A stretch of DNA of 64,000 nucleotides from Pseudocercospora fijiensis CIRAD86 (taxonomy: Eukaryota > Ascomycota > Dothideomycetes > Mycosphaerellales > Mycosphaerellaceae): assembly GCF_000340215.1 (NCBI RefSeq), contig NW_006921536.1, positions 3,335,802 through 3,399,801 on the forward strand. The letters run 5' to 3'. The position numbers were made by a program, and so were the translations under genes. Positions 24,250-35,636 of this stretch are shown one piece after another. A model generated the notes under the pieces. That model was not told the origin of the DNA. It ran no database searches and was given only the letters and a program-made list of their open reading frames with translations. The first letter of the stretch is position 1. Each line of letters begins with the position of its first letter.

Positions 24250-24821
24250 GCCAGAAGGAGAGGTCATCTTCTTTCGTCCGCATTACTGCTGTCGTCTGAT
24301 GGCCTGGTTCATCGTGGGCGACTTCTTAGACATGGGTTGGTTCGCTTTTGGGAAGTTCACCTTGGGTGAATGAGGGTGGGCGAGAATTCGCCATGATGGC
24401 TTGGAATTCGAATTGAATCTGTTGAGATTGTCTGCCAGAGGAGGTCTGGTCCTGCTTGGCGACACATTACGTTTGTTTGGAGAAGTTGTCTGAGGTGTTC
24501 TGATGCGAAGCGTGCTTCCCTATAGCTTAAGAATAGGCTAGCAGGCAGGCAGGCAGACTTGTATCACAAAGCTGGGGCCCCAGACGGATCTGCCTTGTGG
24601 TCTGTGGCATTAAAAACCGCTTTTGCCAACCTGTGGGTTTGCGTTGTGGCAGAATCCTACCACGGCCTCCCAATACTATTCGCCCGAACTTCTTGGGCGG
24701 CATCGAGCAGACATTTCTGCCTCCGGTTCGGAGCGAGGACTTCACTCGCGGAGCTGAACGTAGGTTTCTGGGATGTGGAGCGAGGCTCGAGAATGCCGGG
24801 CAAAGTGCTGAGTACAAAGAC
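24250..24821. other. Intergenic region between transporter fragment and GH78 remnant
   Basis: No transmembrane segments or other domain content were found on either strand, so the rest of the transporter is not hidden here. A (GCAG)n-like tract, CAGGCAGGCAGGCAGAC, lies near 24,541-24,556. Confidence 0.45.
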
Positions 24822-26593
24822 TTAAGCAGTGTCTTCATAGACAAACTCGAGTGTGTCTACCAAGCCGTGCTCTATCACTTCATTGCCAGGCATTCTGCTG
24901 GCGACTTGGACCACTTTTGTCAAGGCTAATGTGACCACCTTACGCGTCGCAATAGACGGGTCCTTACGCCAGCTGATAGAGGCCACATTGTCACTTCCCA
25001 GAGCAACTTTCGCCTCGAACTGATCTGTCAGCTGAAGCCGGGGCGAAAAGAGTATCTTGTAGCAACCAAGTCCCATTGGCTTCACCCCCGCCAGCTCAGT
25101 GCAGTACTCGTATATCGGCACACTTCCCCAAGCGTGGCAGTCCGACCTCTGCCTGACATCGTCTTCTTCCCAAGTCGTCAGATTGTTCGCCAGCATCTTC
25201 CGCCAAGGGTCCCAAGCTGTAGGCCAGAAAGAGTTATACACGGCATCACCAGCAAGAGCAAAAGCTCTCATTGCGTAGAAGCGCATCATGTACGAACACT
25301 TTGAGAATGATGTGTTGCTGAAGCTCTCTTTCAGCAGACGTATATGTTCATCCGGAGGAGCTGCGCCAGAAAGTACCGCCCAGACTTGACAATGCTGGGA
25401 ATACGATAGATCATCGGCCACTTCAGCCGTAGAGTCCGTGAAGAATTGACCATTGTAGCAACATTCGTGCACAGCCTTGTTAAGAGCATCTGCTCGAGCT
25501 TCGTACTCGTCTGCGTATCCTGGCATGCCAACATCTCGCACGAACTGCGCAGCTTGCTTCAATACATATGCAAGCAGTAGGCTAAAGTATGTGTGACAGT
25601 TTGTGTTGCGCCCTGAAGTCGGCACTCCCTTGTCTGGATGCTCATCCGTTGCATGCCATGTTGTGACCCAATCGACGAATTGCCACACGTCTGCTGGAAG
25701 TCCACTGATCAGTCCTCGCGAATCGGTATAGCGATAGAAGAACTCAAAAACGCCATCGATTCGTGGAAGAAATGAGCGAGCAAATGGAATGTCGCCGAAG
25801 TACAAGTGATGGTCGCACACTTCCAGAACCCAGTACAGCGGAAATCCAGCAATGAGCTGATTGACGTGAGACGGAAAGCGAGATTGAGGAAGCCCTTCAA
25901 ATGTGGTTGAAGATGCGAATATCGTGATTGCTTGCCGCATCAGGCGGTCATCGCCACACATGAGATAATGGAAGAGTCCCACGGCTCGGCTATCCATCGA
26001 GTATTGCAGCTGCTCATAAAATGGACAGCCAGAGTATCCATCGAACATACAGTTCTGGAGTGTCCACATGGATACTTCTTGCATCTGGTCATTTTGCGAA
26101 TCGGAAGCATCGTTCCAGTAGCCTTTGATGGATAGTGGGTAGTTGGTCTGGTCAGCTACGATGTCGTTCAGCTCAATGTCACCGTCTAAAGCCTCCAGAT
26201 CAAGACGAATGATCCTGAAAGTTCTGAACCAGAAAGGCTCGAAGCATGTGTTGCTGCCAGGGTGAACATCCAGAAGTGCGGTATCATATGGGCCTACAAT
26301 GTCACCAGAACTGTCCATTCGATCTGCTTTGCTTCGGAAGAACGGATATGATGGAGCTTCTCCCATATCCTTCCGAGTATGTCGCCTTGATCCGGACACG
26401 GCCGTGCTCCTTGGCTGAGAAGTCTATTGCCATTGACGTACAGCTTGTAGCGCGTATCGGCGGAGACATGTATGCATGTTTCTCTTGGCTGCGCTTCTAG
26501 GTGAAGGGAGTCAGTGAACTTCACAATTTGACCTGCTGTATTCCGCTCGGAGGTATCTGTGGGGGAGCTGCGCCACATCCCGGCGGAAGGCAT
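24822..26593 (-). pseudogene. Alpha-L-rhamnosidase (GH78-like), internally deleted
   Basis: The likely start at 26,593 (MPSAGMWRSS) leads into the family's N-terminal part, HVSADTRYKLYVNGNRLL, at about 26,470-26,420. In homologues several hundred residues separate this from the next block. Here, only a few codons later and in another frame, comes RVRIKATYSEGYG (about 26,398-26,360). About ten codons further, in a third frame, comes YPFFRSKADR...GDIVGPYD...FEPFWFRTFRIIRL, which stays open to the stop at 24,822. The six-hairpin catalytic part (GYSGCPFYEQLQY, HVNQLIAGFPLYW, WGSVPIYEY) is well kept. A sizeable deletion near 26,415 and a second frame change near 26,370 break the gene. GH78 enzymes release L-rhamnose from pectin, saponins and flavonoid glycosides. 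No intron removes the break convincingly. Confidence 0.8.
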
Positions 26594-26795
26594 CCGCGCC
26601 GGCTCCACATGAGACGAAGACTGGAACTGCTCTTTCTCCTGCACCGACAGCGAGCAGTGGCAAGTGTACGAGTGACATGCGAGTATGTAGAGAGGATTCG
26701 GAAGACATCGAGCTAAGCATCGCCAAGCATCGCCAATGTGATGCCAATTCCGGATCGTGAACAGAAGCCGAATACACGCCACGCCACCCCGGAAG
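26594..26795. promoter_or_regulatory. Bidirectional promoter between the GH78 and GH79 genes
   Basis: Only 202 bp separate the divergent starts of the two glycoside hydrolase genes, so both promoters must have lain here. No specific operator could be identified by eye. Confidence 0.5.
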
Positions 26796-27655
26796 ATGGC
26801 AATCTCCACTACATTCGCAGTCCCCACGATGCTCGGCCAAACGGCTTTGTTAGGCCTTGCAATCGGATATGCTCAAGCAGTGAGCCATACTGTGCCATCC
26901 TCACTGCCACCAAATGCGTCTCTCAAGCTGACCAAGGCTCCGATTGGAGTGTCGTGAGTCATAGGAGGAATTGGTCCTGCCACAAAAGAAGATATTGACA
27001 AGGCTCATACAGCATCGAATCCTTCGCCTTTCCTGGTTATATGCATGTTCCATCGACAGAACAATGCTTGGAAAACTTTCAACATTTGACCGGGACATGG
27101 CCGCCGTTGCGAATCGGAGGAACGACTCAGTACGTCGACAAGATATTTCGACGAGATCTTGAACCGCCTGATCGAGCAGAGATCGAGCGTTATACAATGC
27201 CTCCTTGCAACAGGACGTAGACTGCTACGTCGCTGATCCTAAGGACGCACCTGTCTCGGTCAGATACGGTCCATCATTCATTACCTTCGCCGACAAATAC
27301 AAGGGCAGCGTGATCTTTGGTCTAAATCGACGCCTGAACCAGCTCGAAAACACCATCTCGGCAGCCAAAAATGCAGTCGCCAACATCAGCAACCTAATAG
27401 CCATTCAACTCGCAAACGAAGCAAACCGTACGTCCGACATCCCATTCTCTATCCCATTACCAGCGCCGCTAATCCTCCCCTTCCCCAGTCTTCAACTCCA
27501 CCGACCCAATCAACACCAACGGCGGAAAGTGGACCGCATCAGACGACATCTCCTCCCAAACCTCGTGGCAATCCTCCGTCGGCACCGCACTCAGCAAAAC
27601 CTCAATCTTCTCGGCAGGTGTCTACTTCTCAGGGAAAGTTTATTGTCGCTGCTAG
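26796..27655 (+). pseudogene. Secreted GH79 beta-glucuronidase-like protein, truncated
   Basis: Model 26796..26953, 27013..27129, 27180..27427, 27489..27655 keeps frame through three canonical introns and gives 229 residues. It starts with a signal peptide (MLGQTALLGLAIGYAQA, from an internal ATG at 26,829). Next come SIESFAFPGYM, PPLRIGGTTQDRALY, YGPSFITFADKYKGS and AIQLANEAN, in the order found in fungal GH79-type proteins of the beta-glucuronidase group. The conserved N-E-P, whose Glu is the acid/base residue, has become N-E-A. The frame ends at TAG soon after FSAGVYFSGKVYC, where family members continue for some 200-300 residues. The second nucleophile region is therefore missing. It could still be spliced and secreted, but activity is very unlikely. 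Confidence 0.75.
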
Positions 27656-28927
27656 TGAGGCTTTATTGGTATATCTTGGAAAGCAGCCGATTGTTCGTGC
27701 GTTTTCCACATCTATCATACGCCAACCAGCAAGGTCTCTTTAATATATTTCCGAACAGACTTTCGAATGGTGTCGGTACCTGCACCGTCGAAATGGACCA
27801 ATCCGTGGAGAGAAATGGCCAGCCGGATGCTTATGGTCGTCAGCACTATATTTGCTGGCCAGGACCACGACCATGCTGCGTTTCGGAATGTTCTGATTGC
27901 CTTTCGTCTTGCGGTGCTAATCAGAAGTGAGTTGTTCTCGAAAGGGTTTCTCGTCTCGTCGCGCACCAAAGTTTCCAGAAGCTTTCCGGCGCGGTTCAAG
28001 CATCTCGATCAATGAATCAAGCTGGGGTTGCCGCATCGGATGGCGGAGAGACACAGGTCAGGTGTTGAAGTCGCGCGGTAGCTTTTGTCGCCATTGCGAA
28101 TAATGGCCTGCTGCCGGCGTGTCCGACGTCGAATGTAACTTGTGTAAGCTGGCACGGTTGGGGTGATTGTTCTGGTGTGGCAGAGAGGGCACGCACGTTT
28201 CAGGGGCGCGGCGAGATCGACGAGCACGTGTGGAAGCGTGTCTGCTGCCGCGCATGTGCTTACGATACTCAGGCAGAAGGGGGTGGGAGCGGTGGTTGTG
28301 ACGGCGAGGTGTGTCGAATAGTGCTACTCATACAGCTCGTGCAAACACCGTCCAACAAGTCATGTGCACGCGTGACGCAACAAATAGAAGATTGTGTTTT
28401 GAAGCTGTGAAGCCCGCAAGCCGCATCGCTGGATTCTGAAACCTCGGGCGCCTTGCCTGTTCGCGCGCTAGCGGCAAAGGCGCAGGCGCATGCTGCATGC
28501 ACCCTTGCTTGAGAAGGGGACAGGACAAGACGACAATCCAGTCTTAGCACTCTACCACCACCACCCTTCGCCCACCCCGAACAATCGCTCTTGACCCTCT
28601 GCATCACGCCCAGCCCAGCCCAGCCCACCCACCGTGCGTGGTCGACGGCGCTGCACATTCCTTTGACCCGCACACGTGCTTGTGCTTGAGCTTGTGCTGG
28701 TTCTGGTTCCTGTGCTTAAGTTAGCGACGGCGTTTCGGGGCAGCAGGGAGTGAGAGCACATCGGAACACCCACGGCCACGGCCACGGCCACGACCAGTGC
28801 GCGTGCGCCGAAGGAGGTGTGCATGGGCGACGGCGAGGAGAGCAGTGGGAAGCAGCGACAACAGCACACAGCATACAGCACTCAGCACTCAGAGCACAGA
28901 ACAAGGCTACAGTAATATCTGCCCGCC
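27656..28927. other. Upstream region of the myosin gene
   Basis: About 1.3 kb carries no recognisable gene. A plus-strand frame at 27,767-28,015 and a minus-strand one at 27,715-27,999 lack known motifs. Short repeats occur toward the myosin start: (CAGCC)n at about 28,609-28,628 and (CACGGC)n at about 28,771-28,794, both probably in the promoter or 5' UTR. Confidence 0.5.
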
Positions 28928-31900
28928 ATGTCGTACTACGACACCGGCGTGCTGGCCTGGCAGCCAGACCAGAACGAGGGTTGGGTGTCTTCAGAGGTAT
29001 GGCCGGCGGCAGGCAGGCTTCAGTGCACGCGTCCTCTGACAATCCCATCCATAGGTCACCAAGAAGAAGGTCGACGGCGACAGGGTAACGCTGGTCTTCA
29101 CCCTCGAAAATGGCGACGAGAAGACCATCGAGACGACGCTGCACGAGCTGTCGAAAGATGCCATGAGCTCCACCTTGCCGCCCCTTCGAAATCCCGCCAT
29201 GCTCGAGGCCAGCGACGACCTGACGAGCCTCTCACATCTCAACGAGCCGGCCGTGCTGCAGGCCATCAAGCTGCGCTATGCCCAAAAGGAGATCTACACA
29301 TACTCGGGCATTGTCCTGATCGCTACCAACCCCTTTGCGCGCGTCGACTCGCTGTACGTCCCCGGTATGGTGCACGTCTACGCAGGCAAGCATCGAGCCT
29401 CGCAAGCACCGCATTTGTTCGCCATCGCCGAAGAGTCCTTTGCCGACATGCTGCGGAACGACAAGAACCAGACCATCGTCGTGTCGGGAGAGTCAGGAGC
29501 AGGCAAGACGGTCAGCGCCAAGTATATTATGCGTTACTTTGCCACGCGAGAGCCTCCCGATCAGCCTGGTGTCCGCAGAAGAGACCGAAGCGATGCCATG
29601 AGCGAGACCGAAGAACGCATTCTTGCTACCAATCCCATCATGGAAGCTTTCGGTAACGCCAAGACCACCCGAAACGACAACTCGTCCCGTTTCGGAAAGT
29701 ACATCGAGATCATCTTCGACAAGCAAACAGACATCATCGGTGCGCGGATACGAACGTACCTCCTCGAGCGGTCGAGGCTGGTGTTTCAGCCGCTTAAGGA
29801 GCGAAATTACCACATCTTCTACCAGCTTGTAGCGGGCGCAACAGATCAAGAGCGAGAACAGTTGGGCCTGATACCCGTCGAGCACTTCGACTACCTTAAT
29901 CAGGGTGGTGCTCCTCAGATTGATGGCGTGGACGATGCGAAGGACTTCAAGGACACTCGATGTTCCCTCACAAGACTCGGTGTGCCCGAGGATGTGCAGA
30001 GCAATATCTGGAGAATTTTGGCTGCACTGCTTCATCTCGGCAACACCAACATCACCGCATCCCGGACAGAATCACAACTCCCAGCTTCGGAGCCATCTCT
30101 GACAAAGGCTTGCGCTCTGCTCGGCATCGACGCCAACGAGTTTTCGAAATGGACTGTCAAGAAGCAATTGGTGACAAGAGGCGAGAAGATCATGTCCAAC
30201 TTGACACAGCAACAGGCTACCGTTGTGCGAGACTCGGTCGCCAAGTACATCTACTCGTCCCTCTTTGACTGGCTTGTGGAGACCATGAACACCTTCTTGG
30301 CACCGCAGGAAATTCTCGAGCAGATGCATTCATTCATTGGTGTGCTCGATATTTACGGTTTCGAGCACTTCGCCAAGAACAGCTTCGAGCAATTCTGTAT
30401 CAATTATGCCAACGAGAAGCTGCAACAGGAATTCAACCAGCATGTGTTCAAGCTGGAGCAGGAGGAGTATCTGCGCGAACAGATCGACTGGAAGTTCATT
30501 GACTTCAGCGACAACCAGCCTTGCATCGACCTCATCGAAGGCAAGCTCGGTATCCTCTCCCTGCTCGACGAAGAGAGCAGACTGCCCATGGGCTCTGACG
30601 AGTCGTTCGTGACCAAGCTGCATCACAACTTTTCCAACGACAAGCACGCATTCTACAAGAAGCCACGGTTTGGCAAGAGTTCCTTCACCGTTTGCCATTA
30701 TGCAATAGACGTGACCTACGAGAGCGATGGCTTCATTGAGAAGAACCGAGATACTGTGCCCGATGAGCATCTCGAAGTGCTACGAAATAGCTCCAACGAC
30801 TTTTTGACCGAGGTCTTGGAGTCCAGCACTGCCGTCCGCGATCGTGACAATGCAGCAGCAAATCCCAAGGCCAATGGAACCCCGGGTGCTCGAAAGGGAG
30901 CAGCTGCAGCGAGAAAGCCGACACTTGGTGGTATCTTCAAGAGCTCTTTGATTCAGCTCATGGACACCATCAATTCGACCGAAGTCCACTACATCCGATG
31001 TATCAAGCCTAATGAAGCCAAGGAAGCTTGGAAGTTCGAAGGACCGATGGTGTTGAGCCAGCTGCGTGCCTGCGGTGTTCTGGAAACAGTCCGAATCAGC
31101 TGTGCTGGATATCCCACTCGGTGGACCTACGAAGAGTTCGCGCTCAGATATTACATGCTCATCCGCTCCTCCGAATGGACGACAGAGATTCGAGACATGG
31201 CAAATGCCATCTTGAAGAAAGCTCTTGGCGAAAGTAAGAGTGACAGGACTGACAAGTACCAGCTTGGTTTAACTAAGATCTTCTTCCGTGCTGGTATGCT
31301 TGCATTCTTGGAGAATCTCCGAACAAACAGACTGAGCGACGCGGCGATCATGATACAGAAGAATCTACGCGCCAAATACTACCGCCGCCGCTATCTTGAA
31401 GCGCTCGACAGCATCAAAGCATTTCAGGCCCGAGCACGAGCAGTCATGGCGCGGAGAAAAACCGAGGTCGCACGACGAGAACGGAGCGCGACCACGATCC
31501 AGCGGGTTTGGAGAGGCCAGAAGGAGCGGAAGAACTACGTACAATTCCGAAACGATCTCATCCGCTTTGAAGCGGCGGCCAAGGGGTGGATTTGCCGAAA
31601 GATGATCTTAGACAAGAAATACTCTGATGCTGCGCGCATCATTCAGCGTAGCTACAGGAGTTACCGACAGCTCAAGAGCTGGAGAGACTATCGCAGAAAG
31701 GTCACGCTTGTCCAAAGCTTGTGGCGCGGTAAGAAGGATCGCAAGACGTACAAGAAGCTTAGGGAGGAAGCCAGAGATCTTAAGCAGATCTCGTACAAGC
31801 TTGAGAACAAGGTCGTCGAGCTCACACAAGCGCTGGGTGCGTCTCGGAAAGAAAACAAATCACTCAAGGGTCAGGTCGAGAATCTCGAGAGCCAGATCAC

Positions 31901-33906
31901 CAGCTCTCGGCAGCGTCACAATGCGCTGGAGGCCAGAGCGAACGATCTGCAGAGAGAAGCCAACCAAGCCGGTATCACCGCAGCAAGGTTGGAGCAAATG
32001 GAGAACGACATGGCTCGACTGCAAGCCAGCTACGACGAGAGCACTGGCAACGTGCGACGCTTGCAAGAAGAGGAGAAGAACCTTCGCGAGAGTCTGCGGG
32101 TCACCACGCAGGAATTGGATGCCGCACGAACTGCCAAGACTGCCAGCGAGACCGAAAAGGTCAGCTTGCGACAACAGCTTGCAGAACTCCAAGACCAGCT
32201 CGAACTGGCCAAACGAGCGGCACCGGTCACGAACGGCGAGCTCACAAACGGCGCCACTGGCGGTGCGACTTCCGGCCTCATCAACCTTGTTGCGTCGAGG
32301 AAGCCGAAGAGGCGGAGCGCTGGTCCGGAGCCGATCCAGACGGAGAGGTTCAGCGGCGCTTATAATCCGCGGCCAGTCTCGATGGCGTTTGGTGCGACGG
32401 CTGGTGGGCATGCACAAAACCTATCTGGTTCCACGTTCAATCCTGGGCTGGAGAACGTGGAGATGGAGTTGGAGAACTTGCTTGCTGATGAAGACAGCCT
32501 CAACGACGAGGTCTCCATCGGACTCATTCGCAACCTGAAGATCCCAGCACCCGGCTCAAATCCACCTCCGACCGACAAAGAAGTGCTCTTCCCTGCATAC
32601 CTCATCAACTTGGTCACCAGCGAGATGTGGAACAATGGGTTTGTCAAGGAGTCAGAACGATTCTTGGCAAATGTCATGCAATCCATCCAGCAAGAAGTGA
32701 TGCAGCATGACGGTGACGAGGCTATCAACCCTGGCGCGTTCTGGCTCTCGAACGTGCATGAGATGCTCTCCTTCGTATTCCTTGCCGAGGACTGGTACGA
32801 GGCACAGAAGACTGACAACTTCGAATACGATCGACTGCTGGAGATTGTCAAGCACGACCTCGAAAGCTTGGAGTTCAACATCTACCACACTTGGATGAAG
32901 GTGCTGAAGAAGAAGCTTCACAAGATGATCGTGCCTGCCATTATTGAGTCGCAGTCTCTGCCAGGCTTCGTCACAAACGAGAACAACCGCTTCTTGGGCA
33001 AGTTGCTGCAATCCTCCAACACGCCAGCATACAGCATGGACAACCTGCTCAGTTTGCTGAACAACGTCTTTAAGGCTATGAAGGCGTTCTACCTTGAGGA
33101 CAGCATCATCACACAAACCGTCACTGAGCTCCTGCGACTTGTTGGCGTGACGGCATTCAACGACCTACTGATGAGGAGAAACTTCCTCTCTTGGAAACGA
33201 GGACTGCAGATTAATTACAACATCACTCGAATTGAAGAGTGGTGTAAGAGTCACGATATGCCTGAAGGAACGCTACAGCTTGAGCATTTGATGCAGGCAA
33301 CGAAATTACTGCAACTCAAGAAGGCTACGCTGAACGACATTGAGATCATCCAGGACATCTGCTGGATGTGAGTACCTCGGCATTCTATCGCTCTTTGACA
33401 TCGCTAACCATCTTCACAGGCTATCGCCGAACCAGATCCAGAAGCTTCTCAACCAGTACCTTGTCGCGGACTACGAACAACCCATCAACGGCGAGATTAT
33501 GAAGGCTGTCGCGTCACGAGTCACCGACCCGAAGTCAGATGTCTTGCTGCTACAAGCAGTGGACATGGAAGACTCGGGACCATATGAGATTGCAGAGCCT
33601 CGCGTAATAACAGCACTCGAGACTTATACGCCTAGCTGGTTACAAACGCCTCGACTGAAACGCTTGGCAGAGATCGTCTCAGCCCAAGCAGTCATGCAAC
33701 AGCAGCTGGACTCGAACATGATCAAAGGCGGCGGAGAGGACGACGGACTGGATATGCACGAAGGCCAGTGGCCTGTACCGAACGGGCACCACACGAACGG
33801 GTTCGGAATGAGTGGGAATGGTAATGGCCACCCGGTGGGACTGGGAGTCTCACAGCATCCTGTTGACCAGGATCTGAGCGATGACGGGATGGGCGATTAC
33901 AGATAG
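28928..33906 (+). CDS. Class V myosin heavy chain
   Basis: Model 28928..28996, 29055..33367, 33420..33906 gives 1,622 residues; both introns are canonical (GTATGG...ATAG, GTGAGT...ACAG). The protein is an actin motor for vesicle and organelle transport to growing hyphal tips. In order it shows an N-terminal SH3-like segment, then the motor domain (about 70-770) with P-loop GESGAGKT (about 168-175), switch I NDNSSRFGK and switch II DIYGFEHF. Six IQ motifs follow (about 787-925; for example ATTIQRVWRGQKERKNY), then a coiled coil to about 1,085, and a C-terminal DIL cargo-binding domain that includes about 1,355-1,450. Length and order match fungal myosin V (yeast Myo2/Myo4, Aspergillus MyoE). 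Confidence 0.96.
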
Positions 33907-35559
33907 GACTCGTCGCCGCGCCCACCACCATTGCGGGCACTGACCCTGACAATGAAAGGTCAGAGTAAGATATGACCGGAGTGGAAATGGCTTGGTTGGA
34001 TGTAATTCAAAACACACGAAGCGTTTGCATTTTTGGGGAAGTGGTTTTAGACTCATGGATCTCTGAGATGGATGACTTGACTACATTCCTGCTGTCGCGA
34101 TTGGGGCGGAGCTTTGTGGTGTCTTTTCTGACTCTGATGCACTTCTTGTAGAAACGTTTGAGGTGAGAAGGAGGTGCTAGGATAGGAACGGAATGGAATG
34201 GACACGTACTTGCATTGAATACCGTGGAGCTAGCTCCCTCTTGGGGAAGCGAGACTGGACTTTTTGAGCTTCGTTTCAAATATTATTCTCTCGGATCTCT
34301 GACACTATTTGTGATCCTATCTACTACTACTCTACATACGCCCACTCACCGATACAGGATCGTCGAGTTTGCATGATAAGGACCATGCTCTCTCTTCTTT
34401 ACCTCACACCTTTGCCGAATTTTGCCCAGAGAACGAGCAGATTTCTGGCGGAATGGATGAAGAGACCCGGCCACGCGTCAACAACGAGCTTTGCTACATG
34501 TACGTTCGTTGGGCATATCGGCTTGAGAAAAAAAGACACCCAGGCGCCTGCAATATTTATCGGAATCAAGGCGAAGGCCTTGGATAAGCGAGTATGATGT
34601 TCAAGCGCACTTCATCAATAATACGCTGAGAGATGTCGCTTTTGGCGAAATCGATCGAAAGTCTGTTTGCCTAAGAAAGTTATTGTGGTTGATCTCCCAT
34701 CCGACACCCAGAGGATTGAATGTTATAACAGAAATCTTTGGAAAGAGGCGTTTGGGGGGCAAGGGCTGAGATTATCAAGCAGCAATTACAGGAGAAAATG
34801 TGCTTGCGAAAGGGTCTTAGATGGTTGGTAGCTTGGGTAAATGGAAGTCGAGGGTTTGTTTCAGCGCGGTAGATCGTTTCAAGCTGCGGGTGTAGGGAAA
34901 ACTATGTTCCTGGCCTTCAACACTCCTTTGAAGGTGATATACTTCGTTGCTGGCGACCTCGGCCAGAGAACCTGCCTACGTAAGTGCTGCGCGGCATCAA
35001 AAATACCACGTGAACCGCCAAGACTCTTTGTTACCACATCCGGAAGGCTGAACACATGGTTACGCTGTGCCAAGCAGCACGAGCACGACTTATAGGACCC
35101 CACTGAAATTAGCCTCCTCATTGCATAGAGCATTTCTGCAAGCACACTGTACGCAAGATGCAGTTCTTCCAAAACTTAGTCCACGTTACTGTGTGTCAAT
35201 GCAAGAAAAATCATGATTTACCTAGAGAGTTCTCGGGTCCATGTAGCACCGGATTCGGCATTGTTTCTTTGTTGTTCCAGAACGATTGAGGTAGAAGATC
35301 TCAGCGCACTCCATCTCCTGATCCAGAAGCCTTGCTGCAGATAGCTTGAGTACCGCTGAGCTGAGCTGAGGTATAAGCGAGGTGTGAAACTGACGCCAGA
35401 CGGTGTCACCACAGACAGTCGTTCGAGGCGTCTCGTTTCAATCCACTACCGCATGTTAGTCAAACTCCATTCACCGAGTGAACATGCTCGCGAAATCGAG
35501 AATTTCTATTGAATAGACCGACCGCTGACTGTTCACTCCATAGAATAGAGCTTCAGGCG
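33907..35559. other. Intergenic region, myosin 3' flank to LPMO promoter
   Basis: About 1.65 kb shows no coding potential I trust; frames at 34,007-34,279 and 34,369-34,597 have no domain content. An inverted pair GAGTGAAC (35,476-35,483) and GTTCACTC (35,531-35,538) lies just upstream of the TATA box of the next gene and could be a regulatory palindrome. Confidence 0.45.
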
Positions 35560-35566
35560 TATAAAA
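35560..35566 (+). promoter_or_regulatory. TATA box of the LPMO gene
   Basis: TATAAAA stands 71 nt before the ATG, a normal distance for a fungal TATA promoter with a short leader. Strong TATA boxes are common at regulated genes for secreted enzymes. Confidence 0.55.
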
Positions 35567-35636
35567 CAGCCTTCGACCTCGCCTCAACCCTGCGTGTCAC
35601 CAAACGCATTCGAATCAGCACACAGCACACACAACC

